NCBI RefSeq assembly: GCF_902728265.1
Contig: NZ_CACVBR010000019.1
Location: 1 to 64,000, forward strand
Source: Chryseobacterium potabilaquae
Lineage (GTDB): Bacteria; Bacteroidota; Bacteroidia; Flavobacteriales; Weeksellaceae
DNA length: 64,000 nucleotides
Direction: 5' to 3'
Each line of letters begins with the position of its first letter. The stretch's first letter is position 1. A model generated the notes under the pieces. The model searched no databases. It was not told the origin of the DNA and saw only the letters and a list, made by a program, of their open reading frames with translations. The position numbers were made by a program, and so were the translations under genes. This document shows positions 26,057 through 32,731 of the stretch, in pieces.

Positions 26057-27004
26057 ATGAGAAAACTATATGCTATAGTGTGTTTGGCTCTTTTGTCAAA
26101 TGCATACAAAGCACAAGAAACACTACCATATTATCAACAATATCTCTTAGATGGTGAGTTTCTATTCAATCCTGCACAATACGGTAAAACAGACTATGTT
26201 CAGCTTAATCTCAACTATCAACAACAATTTTCAAAGTTCAGCGAATCTCCAAATGTACAATCGGTAGGGATAAATGCTAATATTTTTGATAGAGTGGGTG
26301 CAGGAATTTCAGTTTTCAGAGATAGCAATGGTCCTATTTCAGCAGGAGGGATTACAGCAGGTGCTTCATATTTTATTCCTCTTAGTAGTGAAGGAGAAAG
26401 AAAAGATCAATTCTCTTTTGGTACAAGTGTTAGCCTTTATAACATGAATTTTGATTATTCAAAACTAAATACTGAAGATGGTACAGATCCATTAATTACT
26501 GGCGATAATAATATTTTTATGGCATATGCTAATTTTGGATTATCCGCAACTTATAGAAATATTTTTGCAGGGGTATCCGTAAATGATATTGCTTTGACAA
26601 ACGATGAATCAATTGTTAATGGACGGGAGCCTTCTCCAATTAAATTCTTCTTAAATTTAGGGTATGATTGGCATGTTGGTGATAATATATATTTTACACC
26701 ATCTGCATTGGTCAATTTGAATACAAACTCTACAAGAACCATTGATTATAATTTAATGGCAACGTTTTTTAATGATATTAATGCTTTTTCTGTGGGGGTG
26801 AACTATAGATCAGTTCAGAATAGATTTGATAACCAACAGCTAAGTATATCTCCAATTGTAAAAGTAAGATTCAACAAATTCATGGTGGGTGCTACTTATA
26901 ACCTTGGATTGTCTGATATTCAGACGTATGGAGGAAATAGTTTTATGATTGGTCTAGGATATAACTTTGACAATTTCATTAATGTGAGAGGATATAGATA
27001 CTAA
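26057..27004 (+). CDS. PorP/SprF family type IX secretion outer-membrane protein
   Basis: ATG 26057 gives a 315-residue protein with a signal peptide (MRKLYAIVCLALLSNAYKAQ). The rest shows the PorP/SprF pattern: YYQQYLLDGEFLFNPAQYG directly after the signal (about 25-43), then 12-14 amphipathic strands of a beta-barrel and a C-terminal aromatic strand ending in VRGYRY. Members of this family work with the type IX secretion machinery and help surface display of adhesin-like substrates such as SprB, usually encoded next door. No large adhesin gene is adjacent here, so the partner is unknown. The presence supports a Bacteroidota host. Confidence 0.88.
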   Translation: MRKLYAIVCLALLSNAYKAQETLPYYQQYLLDGEFLFNPAQYGKTDYVQLNLNYQQQFSKFSESPNVQSVGINANIFDRVGAGISVFRDSNGPISAGGITAGASYFIPLSSEGERKDQFSFGTSVSLYNMNFDYSKLNTEDGTDPLITGDNNIFMAYANFGLSATYRNIFAGVSVNDIALTNDESIVNGREPSPIKFFLNLGYDWHVGDNIYFTPSALVNLNTNSTRTIDYNLMATFFNDINAFSVGVNYRSVQNRFDNQQLSISPIVKVRFNKFMVGATYNLGLSDIQTYGGNSFMIGLGYNFDNFINVRGYRY

Positions 27005-27019
27005 TCAATTTAATTTAAA

Positions 27020-27027
27020 TAAATTTG
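27020..27027 (+). promoter_or_regulatory. Possible -7 element (TAAATTTG) for hemW
   Basis: TAAATTTG matches TAnnTTTG and ends 27 bases before ATG 27055. Transcripts starting here would begin inside the terminator hairpin at 27028-27048. Confidence 0.4.
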
Positions 27028-27054
27028 AGCTCTGATTTTTTCAGGGCTTTTTTT
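27028..27054 (+). terminator. Terminator of the PorP/SprF gene abutting the hemW start
   Basis: An 8-bp stem AGCTCTGA / TCAGGGCT with one G-U pair and TTTTT loop is followed by seven T residues. The T run ends directly at the hemW ATG. Confidence 0.8.
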
Positions 27055-28179
27055 ATGATTTATATCCACATACCCTTTTGTAAACAAAAATGCAGTTACT
27101 GTAATTTTCATTTTTCAACGTCTTTAAATTTTAAAGATGAGATGCTTGCTGCCATGAAGAAGGAAATCCTCCTGAGAAAGGATGAATTACAGAACAAAAA
27201 AATACAGTCTCTTTATTTTGGAGGAGGAACTCCCTCTATACTTTCTTCGGATGAAATTAATAGTTTGATTGATGAGGTATTACGATATTTCAGTTTTGAA
27301 AATGATATTGAAATTACGTTAGAAGCCAATCCTGATGATCTAGATAAGAATTTCTTAAAAAACCTTTCACAATCTTTCGTTAATCGTTTGTCTATTGGTA
27401 CTCAAAGTTTTTTTGATGAAGACCTAAGGCTAATGAATCGTGCACATAGTGGATCGGAAGCGGAAAGCTCTATTAAAAGAGCGCAAGATTTTGGTTTTGA
27501 AAATTTAAGTATTGATTTGATTTATGGCTCACCTGTTTCAAATTTTGAAAGATGGAAAGAAAACCTCGCCAAGGCTATTGTTCTGGATGTCCCACACATT
27601 TCCTCATACGCTTTAACGGTTGAACATAAAACAGCTTTAGAGAATTGGATTTTAAAAGGAAAAGTGGCCAGTCCCAAAGAAGAAGAACAAAATAAAGAGT
27701 TTTATTATTTGTCTGACTTTTTAAAAGAACATGGATTTGATCATTATGAAATTTCTAATTTTGCGAAGCCCGGTTTCTATTCCAAACATAATTCTGCCTA
27801 TTGGAAATACAAAGAATATTTGGGAATAGGCCCTTCTGCTCATTCTTATAACGGTTTTGATATAAGAAGTTGGAATGTGGCTAATAATCAGCAGTATATG
27901 AAGAAAGTACATTCGCATCTTTTGCCTAAAGAGGAAGAAGTTCTTTCACAAAAAGAACAGTTTAATGAAATGATGATGATTGGATTAAGAACAATGTGGG
28001 GAGTGGATCTTATAAGTCTAAAAAATAAATTTTCTGCTGAAATTATAGATAAATTTACCTATGTGATAGCATCTAAAATAGAAGAAGGAATATTGATTAT
28101 GGAAAATGATCATCTTAAAATTCCTAAAAAACATTGGTTTTTGGCAGATGGAATAGCTGCTGATTTATTTCTGGTTTAA
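27055..28179 (+). CDS. hemW: Radical SAM protein HemW (coproporphyrinogen III oxidase-like)
   Basis: Start chosen at ATG 27055 because it begins the HemW core (MIYIHIPFCKQKCSYC); a TTG at 27025 lies inside a terminator and is unlikely. The radical SAM cluster cysteines are Cys9, Cys13 and Cys16 (CxxxCxxC). Other marks are YFGGGTPS near 57-64, EANPDDLD near 93-100, RLSIGTQSF and GIGPSAHSY. HemW proteins resemble HemN but act as heme chaperones rather than oxidases in E. coli and Lactococcus. The length of 374 residues is normal. It lies next to murI. Confidence 0.93.
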   Translation: MIYIHIPFCKQKCSYCNFHFSTSLNFKDEMLAAMKKEILLRKDELQNKKIQSLYFGGGTPSILSSDEINSLIDEVLRYFSFENDIEITLEANPDDLDKNFLKNLSQSFVNRLSIGTQSFFDEDLRLMNRAHSGSEAESSIKRAQDFGFENLSIDLIYGSPVSNFERWKENLAKAIVLDVPHISSYALTVEHKTALENWILKGKVASPKEEEQNKEFYYLSDFLKEHGFDHYEISNFAKPGFYSKHNSAYWKYKEYLGIGPSAHSYNGFDIRSWNVANNQQYMKKVHSHLLPKEEEVLSQKEQFNEMMMIGLRTMWGVDLISLKNKFSAEIIDKFTYVIASKIEEGILIMENDHLKIPKKHWFLADGIAADLFLV

Positions 28180-28222
28180 AAATCTAAAATCTAGAATCCG
28201 ATAATCTAAAATCTTTGTATTT
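28180..28222. repeat. 7-bp periodic AATCTRA repeat upstream of murI
   Basis: Reading from 28177 the sequence falls into heptamers such as AAAATCT, AAAATCT, AGAATCC, GATAATC and TAAAATC. It belongs to the same family as the spacers at 55303, 56439 and 60329 in the nuo operon. It occupies the whole gap between hemW and the murI promoter. Confidence 0.65.
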
Positions 28223-28225
28223 TTG
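28218..28225 (+). promoter_or_regulatory. -7 element (TATTTTTG) for murI
   Basis: TATTTTTG matches TAnnTTTG. It overlaps the longer TTG-initiated frame at 28223 and ends 18 bases before the TTG at 28244, which I take as the real start. Confidence 0.55.
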
Positions 28226-28243
28226 CACAAAATTTCAACTCAT

Positions 28244-29074
28244 TTGAAAACTAAAAAACAAGATTATTCTCACCTTTCACCGAATCAACCTATTGGAATT
28301 TTTGATAGCGGAGTAGGTGGCTTAACAGTCGCTAAAGAAATTAAAAGACTTCTTCCTAATGAAAATTTAATTTATTTTGGAGATACTAAACACCTTCCTT
28401 ATGGGGAAAAATCAAAAGAAGCAATTATTGAATATTCTACAAAAATCACTAATTTTTTATTGGAACAAAATTGTAAAGCTATTGTGATTGCTTGTAATAC
28501 GGCAACGGCAAATGCGTTAAATGAGGTGGTAGAATCTGTTGCTGGGAAAGTTCCGGTAATTGATGTTATTAATCCTGTCGCTGAAAAAGTATCATATGAA
28601 ATTCACAATAATGTAGGGGTAATTGCCACAAAAGCTACTGTGAATTCAGGATTATACAAAAAAAGTATTAGAAAACATAATAAATGGATCAAGGTAGATG
28701 AGTTGGCGACTCCGTTGCTAGTTCCTGCTATTGAAGAAGGATTTAAAAATCATCCGATTACTCATGCAATCATATACAATTATTTGAGTAATAATAAACT
28801 GAAAAATATTGAAACATTGATTTTAGGATGTACACATTATCCATTATTAATTGATGAAATCAAACAGTATTATGGTAATCGTGTTCGAGTAATTGATTCC
28901 CCAAATATTGTGGCAAACCATTTAAAAATTATTCTGGATAAGTATAACCTCTTGAATGAGAGTAATCCAAAACCAGATTATCACTTCTATCTTTCGGATA
29001 TTACGAAGAATTTTGAGAAAATTTCAAAGAAATTTTTCGGAAAAAGTATTGATTTAGAATTCAAAACATTATAA
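28244..29074 (+). CDS. murI: Glutamate racemase
   Basis: This makes D-glutamate for peptidoglycan. The 276-residue protein has GIFDSGVGGLTV at about 18-29 with Asp21 and Ser22, the first catalytic cysteine Cys84 in ACNTATAN and the second, Cys196, in GCTHYPLL. There is no ATG before the conserved region, so the start is a TTG. TTG 28244 (giving MKTKKQDY) is preferred because a -7 element at 28218-28225 covers the alternative TTG at 28223. It reads towards a bidirectional terminator shared with the nitroreductase. Confidence 0.95.
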   Translation: MKTKKQDYSHLSPNQPIGIFDSGVGGLTVAKEIKRLLPNENLIYFGDTKHLPYGEKSKEAIIEYSTKITNFLLEQNCKAIVIACNTATANALNEVVESVAGKVPVIDVINPVAEKVSYEIHNNVGVIATKATVNSGLYKKSIRKHNKWIKVDELATPLLVPAIEEGFKNHPITHAIIYNYLSNNKLKNIETLILGCTHYPLLIDEIKQYYGNRVRVIDSPNIVANHLKIILDKYNLLNESNPKPDYHFYLSDITKNFEKISKKFFGKSIDLEFKTL

Positions 29075-29080
29075 AAAATA

Positions 29081-29110
29081 AAAGACTCATTTGTTTGAGT
29101 CTTTTGTTTT
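29081..29110. terminator. Bidirectional terminator between murI and the nitroreductase gene
   Basis: A perfect 9-bp stem AAAGACTCA / TGAGTCTTT (29081-29089 and 29096-29104) with 6-base loop has A and T runs on both sides. Confidence 0.85.
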
Positions 29111-29709
29111 TATATTTCCAAAATTACATTTTTACTATCCAACCTCCTTTTGGGAGTTATTTTTGGATGATTACTATCATGGTCTGCCCTTCTTCCAATA
29201 GTTACTGCAAATAATGTTTCATAATTTTTGTTATCTAAAATTGTATCATATTTATCACCTTCAATTCCCTCCATAGGAGTAGAATCAATTTCCATATCGG
29301 CACATGCTGCAAGTAGTACTCCTAACGAAAGATAAACTTGATTTTTAAGCCAAGATTTAATAGCAGGTTCACCTTGAGGTTTTACAAAGTTTCTATAATA
29401 ATTTACCGCTCCTTCTGGCAAATTTTCTTCAATCTGCTTTTCAAAATCATCTGGATTTTTAATTACTTGAAAAACAATTAACAAATTACTTTCTAACACT
29501 TTTTCTTTATTAAAGAAAGAGGCTTCGGCTAGCAGTTCTTTAGTTTTCAAATCATTGACAAAGAAGAAATTCCAAGGCTGACTATTAATTGAGGAAGGGC
29601 TTAAATGTAAAATTTCTTTAAGCTCTTGTATTTGTTCTGCACTGATCTTTCCTTGAGGGTTATACTTTTTCACAGTATATCTCGATTTCATTTTTTCTAA
29701 AAAATTCAT
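29110..29709 (-). CDS. Nitroreductase family NAD(P)H-dependent oxidoreductase (NfsB-like)
   Basis: This FMN-dependent cytoplasmic enzyme reduces nitro compounds or quinones. The 199-residue protein shows the family marks: the basic SRYTVKKYNPQGK start, LSPSSINSQPWNFFFV near 37-52 (FMN and substrate pocket), VYLSLGVLLAACADM near 126-140 and DSTPMEGIEGDKYD near 143-156. It is divergent from a frameshifted HxlR regulator gene, and its promoter overlaps one arm of a perfect inverted repeat. HxlR proteins commonly control such adjacent oxidoreductases, so loss of the regulator may change its expression. Confidence 0.92.
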   Translation of the reverse strand: MNFLEKMKSRYTVKKYNPQGKISAEQIQELKEILHLSPSSINSQPWNFFFVNDLKTKELLAEASFFNKEKVLESNLLIVFQVIKNPDDFEKQIEENLPEGAVNYYRNFVKPQGEPAIKSWLKNQVYLSLGVLLAACADMEIDSTPMEGIEGDKYDTILDNKNYETLFAVTIGRRADHDSNHPKITPKRRLDSKNVILEI

Positions 29710-29730
29710 ACTTGTACTATATTTTTTATA

Positions 29731-29758
29731 GTTACAAAATTAATTTAAGTTTTGTAAC
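29731..29758. promoter_or_regulatory. Perfect inverted repeat, likely HxlR-type operator
   Basis: GTTACAAAA (29731-29739) and TTTTGTAAC (29750-29758) form a perfect 9-bp inverted repeat with a 10-base spacer in the 81-bp divergent intergenic region. The left arm overlaps the -7 element of the nitroreductase promoter and the right arm overlaps that of hxlR. That is the expected layout for a dimeric winged-helix repressor. Confidence 0.65.
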
Positions 29759-29765
29759 TTTGCAA
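29735..29765 (-). promoter_or_regulatory. Nitroreductase promoter (TTG-N20-TAATTTTG)
   Basis: On the minus strand TTG (29763-29765) is followed by a 20-base spacer and TAATTTTG (29735-29742), 25 bases before the ATG. Both elements and the spacing fit the Flavobacteriia consensus. Confidence 0.65.
29755..29762 (+). promoter_or_regulatory. -7 element (TAACTTTG) of the hxlR-like gene
   Basis: TAACTTTG matches TAnnTTTG, overlaps the right arm of the inverted repeat and ends 28 bases before ATG 29791. Confidence 0.55.
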
Positions 29766-29790
29766 TAACGGTAAAAAATGATAGTATAAA

Positions 29791-30134
29791 ATGTATACAA
29801 TAGATAATAAAGATTACCCTTGCTGCACCAGCATAACAATGAAGTTTATAGGTGGGAAATGGAAAGCAGTTATTTTATTTTACCTTATAGATGGAGCAAA
29901 AAGGTATAGTGAATTAAAGAAATTACTGAAAGAACATTAAGTCTTCAATTGAAACAATTAGAGGAGGATCATATTATTGATCGAAAAGTTTTTACTGAAA
30001 AACCACCTTTAATGGTTGAGTATAGTTTGACAGATTTTGGTAAAACGCTATTGCCGGTTCTTCATGAAATTACAAAATGGGGACGAGAAGCAGCTACTAA
30101 TTCAAAAAAAATAACCAAGAAGAAAGCTTCTTGA
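29791..30134 (+). pseudogene. Frameshifted HxlR family transcriptional regulator
   Basis: From ATG 29791 the frame reads MYTIDNKDYPCCTSITMKF, then IGGKWKAVILF and RYSELKKLL before a stop at 29938-29940. The rest of the HxlR domain continues in another frame: ITERTLSLQLKQLEED, then VEYSLTDFGKTLLPVL to the stop at 30134. Family members have about four residues (like LIPD or LLPN) between the ELKK and ITER segments. These are missing here, and the frame change fits a deletion of about 13 bases near 29922-29925. HxlR proteins are winged-helix regulators of oxidoreductase genes. The N-terminal cysteines (CC at residues 11-12) are where HxlR-type sensors keep a redox cysteine. A sequencing error cannot be excluded. 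Confidence 0.8.
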
Positions 30135-30710
30135 TTATTCTAGGATATTTTTTTCTTCTTTTATAGATTCAAAAAAGCTAAAACTCACATTTCCATATTT
30201 TCTTGTGTCAATTAAGCTAGGATGGTTAAATTTCATTCGGCTTTGATGTTCTACAACAAGAATTCCATTTTCTTTTACATATTTATTATTGAGAATTAAA
30301 GAAATCATTTCATAATATTTACTTTCTTCCATTTCAAAAGGTGCATCAGAAAAAACGATTTCAAAGCTTTTTTTGTTCCTGAATTTTTTTAGCCAGTCAA
30401 ATGTATCTCCTCTTTGAACATTGATTTGTTGGGCCATATCGAGTTCGGCAGCAGTCGTGTTAATGAAAGCTGTATGTTTAGGATTCAACTCTACAGAAGT
30501 AACATCTTGGCAACCTCTAGATGCAAATTCTAATGAAATAGAACCAATCCCGGCAAAAAGATCCAGAACAGCAATAGATTGCATATCATATTTGTTCTCC
30601 AAAATACTAAATAATGCTTCTTTTGCAAAATCTGTTGTGGGCCTCACATCGAAATTTCTTGGGGCTGCTATTTTTTTAGCTTTCCATCGGCCTGATATTA
30701 TTCTATACAT
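30135..30710 (-). CDS. rsmD: 16S rRNA (guanine966-N2)-methyltransferase RsmD
   Basis: This SAM-dependent enzyme methylates G966 in small-subunit rRNA. The 191-residue protein has the start MYRIISGRWKAKKIAAP, the RPTTDFAKEALFSIL helix (residues 23-37), the SAM motif LDLFAGIGSISLE (49-61) and SDAPFEME (121-128) as a variant of the usual DPPF catalytic motif. Its stop codon directly abuts the stop of the convergent hxlR pseudogene with no spacer and no terminator seen. It is the last gene of a four-gene minus-strand set. Confidence 0.92.
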   Translation of the reverse strand: MYRIISGRWKAKKIAAPRNFDVRPTTDFAKEALFSILENKYDMQSIAVLDLFAGIGSISLEFASRGCQDVTSVELNPKHTAFINTTAAELDMAQQINVQRGDTFDWLKKFRNKKSFEIVFSDAPFEMEESKYYEMISLILNNKYVKENGILVVEHQSRMKFNHPSLIDTRKYGNVSFSFFESIKEEKNILE

Positions 30711-30772
30711 GTTTTTTTAAGTTTTGAGTAGTAAGAAGCTTATTTATAGAGTCTAAGTCTAGTTTTCTAGAG

Positions 30773-31489
30773 TTAACTTAATATGAAATTTTTGTTAGGA
30801 ACATTATCAAATACAATTTTTAGGTTCTTTACAAATTTTTGTAACTCAGAGATAAATGTTTCATTTTCAGTGGTTTCTCCATAAGCGAAGAAAGTTGTTT
30901 CGTGGATTCCAAAATGTATTTTATTTAAGGTAAACATAATGAAATAAAGAAAGTCAACTTCTGAATTAATGTCCAGATTATTGTATAAGATTACTTTTTT
31001 ATTGTCTATAGCAAAAAATTCACATTGATTATGATAGAGATTAATATGGATCTCTTTATTATTTTTATTATTAATTGAGTTCAGGAATTTTTCGCCTGAG
31101 AAATTAAAATAAGTAGGAATTCCCAACTGTTTTATTTTTTTATAAAAATCTTTTGGGAAAGTATAATAAAACTGAACTTTGAATTTTTCATTTATGGAAA
31201 GCATCAGCTCTTCTTTTTCTTTTTCAACATGTGCGTTGTAAGAAATAAGATCATATCCTATTCCATGATCAGAAAATCCCTCAGGCATTAAAGTGAAATG
31301 ATTAAGGGCAGAAATAACATAAATTTCATCGAAGCTTTGTTTTGCCAGAACTTCATCTAGCTTTTCTCCAATAAAATTATACGGAGTTTCTTCATCAACA
31401 AAATAAGATCTCTCTTCTAAAAAGTCTTTGTTTTTATAGATTTGGAAAATTAATCCGTCTTTCGTAAAAAGTAAATTAAGTATGTTCAT
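30773..31489 (-). CDS. DUF3822 family protein
   Basis: Start chosen at ATG 31489 (MNILNLLFTKDGL), giving 238 residues; a TTG start at 31504 would overlap the -7 element. The sequence alternates strands and helices and looks like a ribonuclease H or actin-like fold with two similar halves (LIFQIYKNKDFLEERSYFVDE and CEFFAIDNKKVILYNN). I recognise it as the DUF3822 type that is often encoded next to rsmD in Bacteroidota; that link is from memory. No catalytic motif is certain. It lies between the Smr gene and rsmD. Confidence 0.72.
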   Translation of the reverse strand: MNILNLLFTKDGLIFQIYKNKDFLEERSYFVDEETPYNFIGEKLDEVLAKQSFDEIYVISALNHFTLMPEGFSDHGIGYDLISYNAHVEKEKEELMLSINEKFKVQFYYTFPKDFYKKIKQLGIPTYFNFSGEKFLNSINNKNNKEIHINLYHNQCEFFAIDNKKVILYNNLDINSEVDFLYFIMFTLNKIHFGIHETTFFAYGETTENETFISELQKFVKNLKIVFDNVPNKNFILS

Positions 31490-31501
31490 AATCAGTTGTT
31501 G

Positions 31502-31509
31502 CAAATTTA
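31502..31509 (-). promoter_or_regulatory. Possible -7 element (TAAATTTG) for DUF3822-rsmD
   Basis: The plus strand reads CAAATTTA, giving TAAATTTG on the minus strand, 12 bases before ATG 31489. It overlaps the stop codon of the Smr gene. Confidence 0.45.
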
Positions 31510-32001
31510 ATGAAATTCTACCATTACTGCACCTGATTGATGATGAAGTATTTCCTTATTATAAAAATCAAGGTTAGTCTGGTTTTCTAAAATATCCCAA
31601 ACCAGCTTTTGAAGGGTGCCATTACCAATTCCATGAACAATTTCTAATTTTTTTAAATGATGCTTTCTACAAAATGCCAATGTTTCTAAAAGTTTTTCTT
31701 TTTGGATAAATAGCCTTTCAAAACTCTCATAGTCATTAGGGTTTTTAACCAAATTATGAAAATGAAGATCCAAAATCAGAGGATTTTTCTGGTGCTTTTT
31801 TGATAAAACTTTTTTAGCTTCTATTTTTTTTTCAACACGAATATTCTTATAGAAATCAGGATTTTTGAGAATGAGTTGATCTTTTGGATATTGATAAATA
31901 AATCCATACTCGTCTTTAAAAGCCACAAGGTTTCCATTTACGGAAGTTATTGTTCCATTTAAATTTTCATCAATAACTGAAACTTGATCGCCTATCTTCA
32001 T
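31507..32001 (-). CDS. Smr domain protein with DUF2027-like N-terminus
   Basis: This 164-residue protein begins with a small SH3-like barrel (IGDQVSVIDENLNGTITSV, DEYGFIYQYPKDQL). It ends with an Smr domain (about 82-164) containing LDLHFHNLV near 83-91 and HGIGNGTLQKLVWDIL near 126-141, where HGxGxGxL is the usual signature. Smr domains bind and often nick DNA or RNA; in MutS2 they cut branched or stalled substrates. The combination is typical of DUF2027/Smr proteins of Bacteroidota. It lies 23 bases after a phosphoesterase gene. Confidence 0.85.
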   Translation of the reverse strand: MKIGDQVSVIDENLNGTITSVNGNLVAFKDEYGFIYQYPKDQLILKNPDFYKNIRVEKKIEAKKVLSKKHQKNPLILDLHFHNLVKNPNDYESFERLFIQKEKLLETLAFCRKHHLKKLEIVHGIGNGTLQKLVWDILENQTNLDFYNKEILHHQSGAVMVEFH

Positions 32002-32024
32002 GTATTTTATTAATCAGTATATAC

Positions 32025-32522
32025 TCAAACTTTGGGTCCGAGTTCAATAATTTCTAAATCTTTTATTTCCGCTCCATCAATTATAAAGCGCATCATCGTT
32101 CTCGTTTTATGCCATCCTTGTTTTCCGCAAGCTCCTGGATTGAGGTGCAATAAATTATATTTTTTATCAAACATGGCTTTTAAAATATGTGAATGTCCTG
32201 AAATAAATAATTGAGGTGACTTTTTTGAAATTTCTGTTTTTGCTAAAAGAGAATATTTTCCGGGATACCCTCCAATGTGAATCATTAGAACTTCTACCTG
32301 CTCGCAGAAAAACCTATTTACTTCGGGGAATTCTGAGCGAATTTTTGAATTGTCAATATTCCCGTATACTCCCCTAAGAGGTTTTATTTTTTCAAGTTGT
32401 TCAATAACCTCCATACTTCCGAAATCTCCTCCATGCCAAATTTCATCAGCTTGTTTTGCATATTCTACAATTCGATCATCAATATAAGAATGAGAGTCGG
32501 AAAGAAGAAGTATTTTGGTCAT
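32025..32522 (-). CDS. YfcE/MJ0936-like metallophosphoesterase
   Basis: ATG 32522 gives a 165-residue protein starting MTKILLLSDSHSY; the longer TTG frame from 32555 is blocked by a -7 element. The metal site is complete: Asp9 and His11 in SDSHSY, Asp in HGGDFGS (about 32-38), GNIDN near 55, a histidine in MIHIGG and SGHSH near 107-111. This is the small calcineurin-like phosphodiesterase family, acting on phosphodiesters with two metal ions. The natural substrate is unknown. First gene of the Smr-DUF3822-rsmD set. Confidence 0.9.
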   Translation of the reverse strand: MTKILLLSDSHSYIDDRIVEYAKQADEIWHGGDFGSMEVIEQLEKIKPLRGVYGNIDNSKIRSEFPEVNRFFCEQVEVLMIHIGGYPGKYSLLAKTEISKKSPQLFISGHSHILKAMFDKKYNLLHLNPGACGKQGWHKTRTMMRFIIDGAEIKDLEIIELGPKV

Positions 32523-32552
32523 TTTGTTGAGTTTCTTTAAGAATATTTTTTG

Positions 32553-32560
32553 CAAATATA
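32553..32560 (-). promoter_or_regulatory. -7 element (TATATTTG) of the phosphoesterase-Smr-DUF3822-rsmD set
   Basis: The plus strand reads CAAATATA, giving TATATTTG on the minus strand, 30 bases before ATG 32522. It rules out a start at 32555. Confidence 0.6.
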
Positions 32561-32710
32561 GGGGGTAGAATTATTTTTTGTTTAGTTTATAGAATATTTT
32601 ACTTTATCATTTAGGTAAAAGCAATGAAATCAAAAGGTAATTTTTTGAAATTATAGTTTTGAAAAATAGAGCGAGAGTAATTATACATTTAGAATAACAA
32701 ATTTTCTTTA

Positions 32711-32718
32711 TATTTTTG
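32711..32718 (+). promoter_or_regulatory. -7 element (TATTTTTG) for the serine hydrolase gene
   Basis: TATTTTTG matches TAnnTTTG and ends 13 bases before the ATG at 32732. Confidence 0.6.
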
Positions 32719-32731
32719 GAAAAATAATAAA

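Noticed and set aside
27025..27054. TTG start giving 10 extra residues on HemW
   Set aside because: The stretch is a terminator hairpin and the HemW family begins at the ATG 27055.
28180..28222. Short tandem repeat considered as a CRISPR fragment
   Set aside because: Units are 7 bp, degenerate and without spacers, and no cas gene is present.
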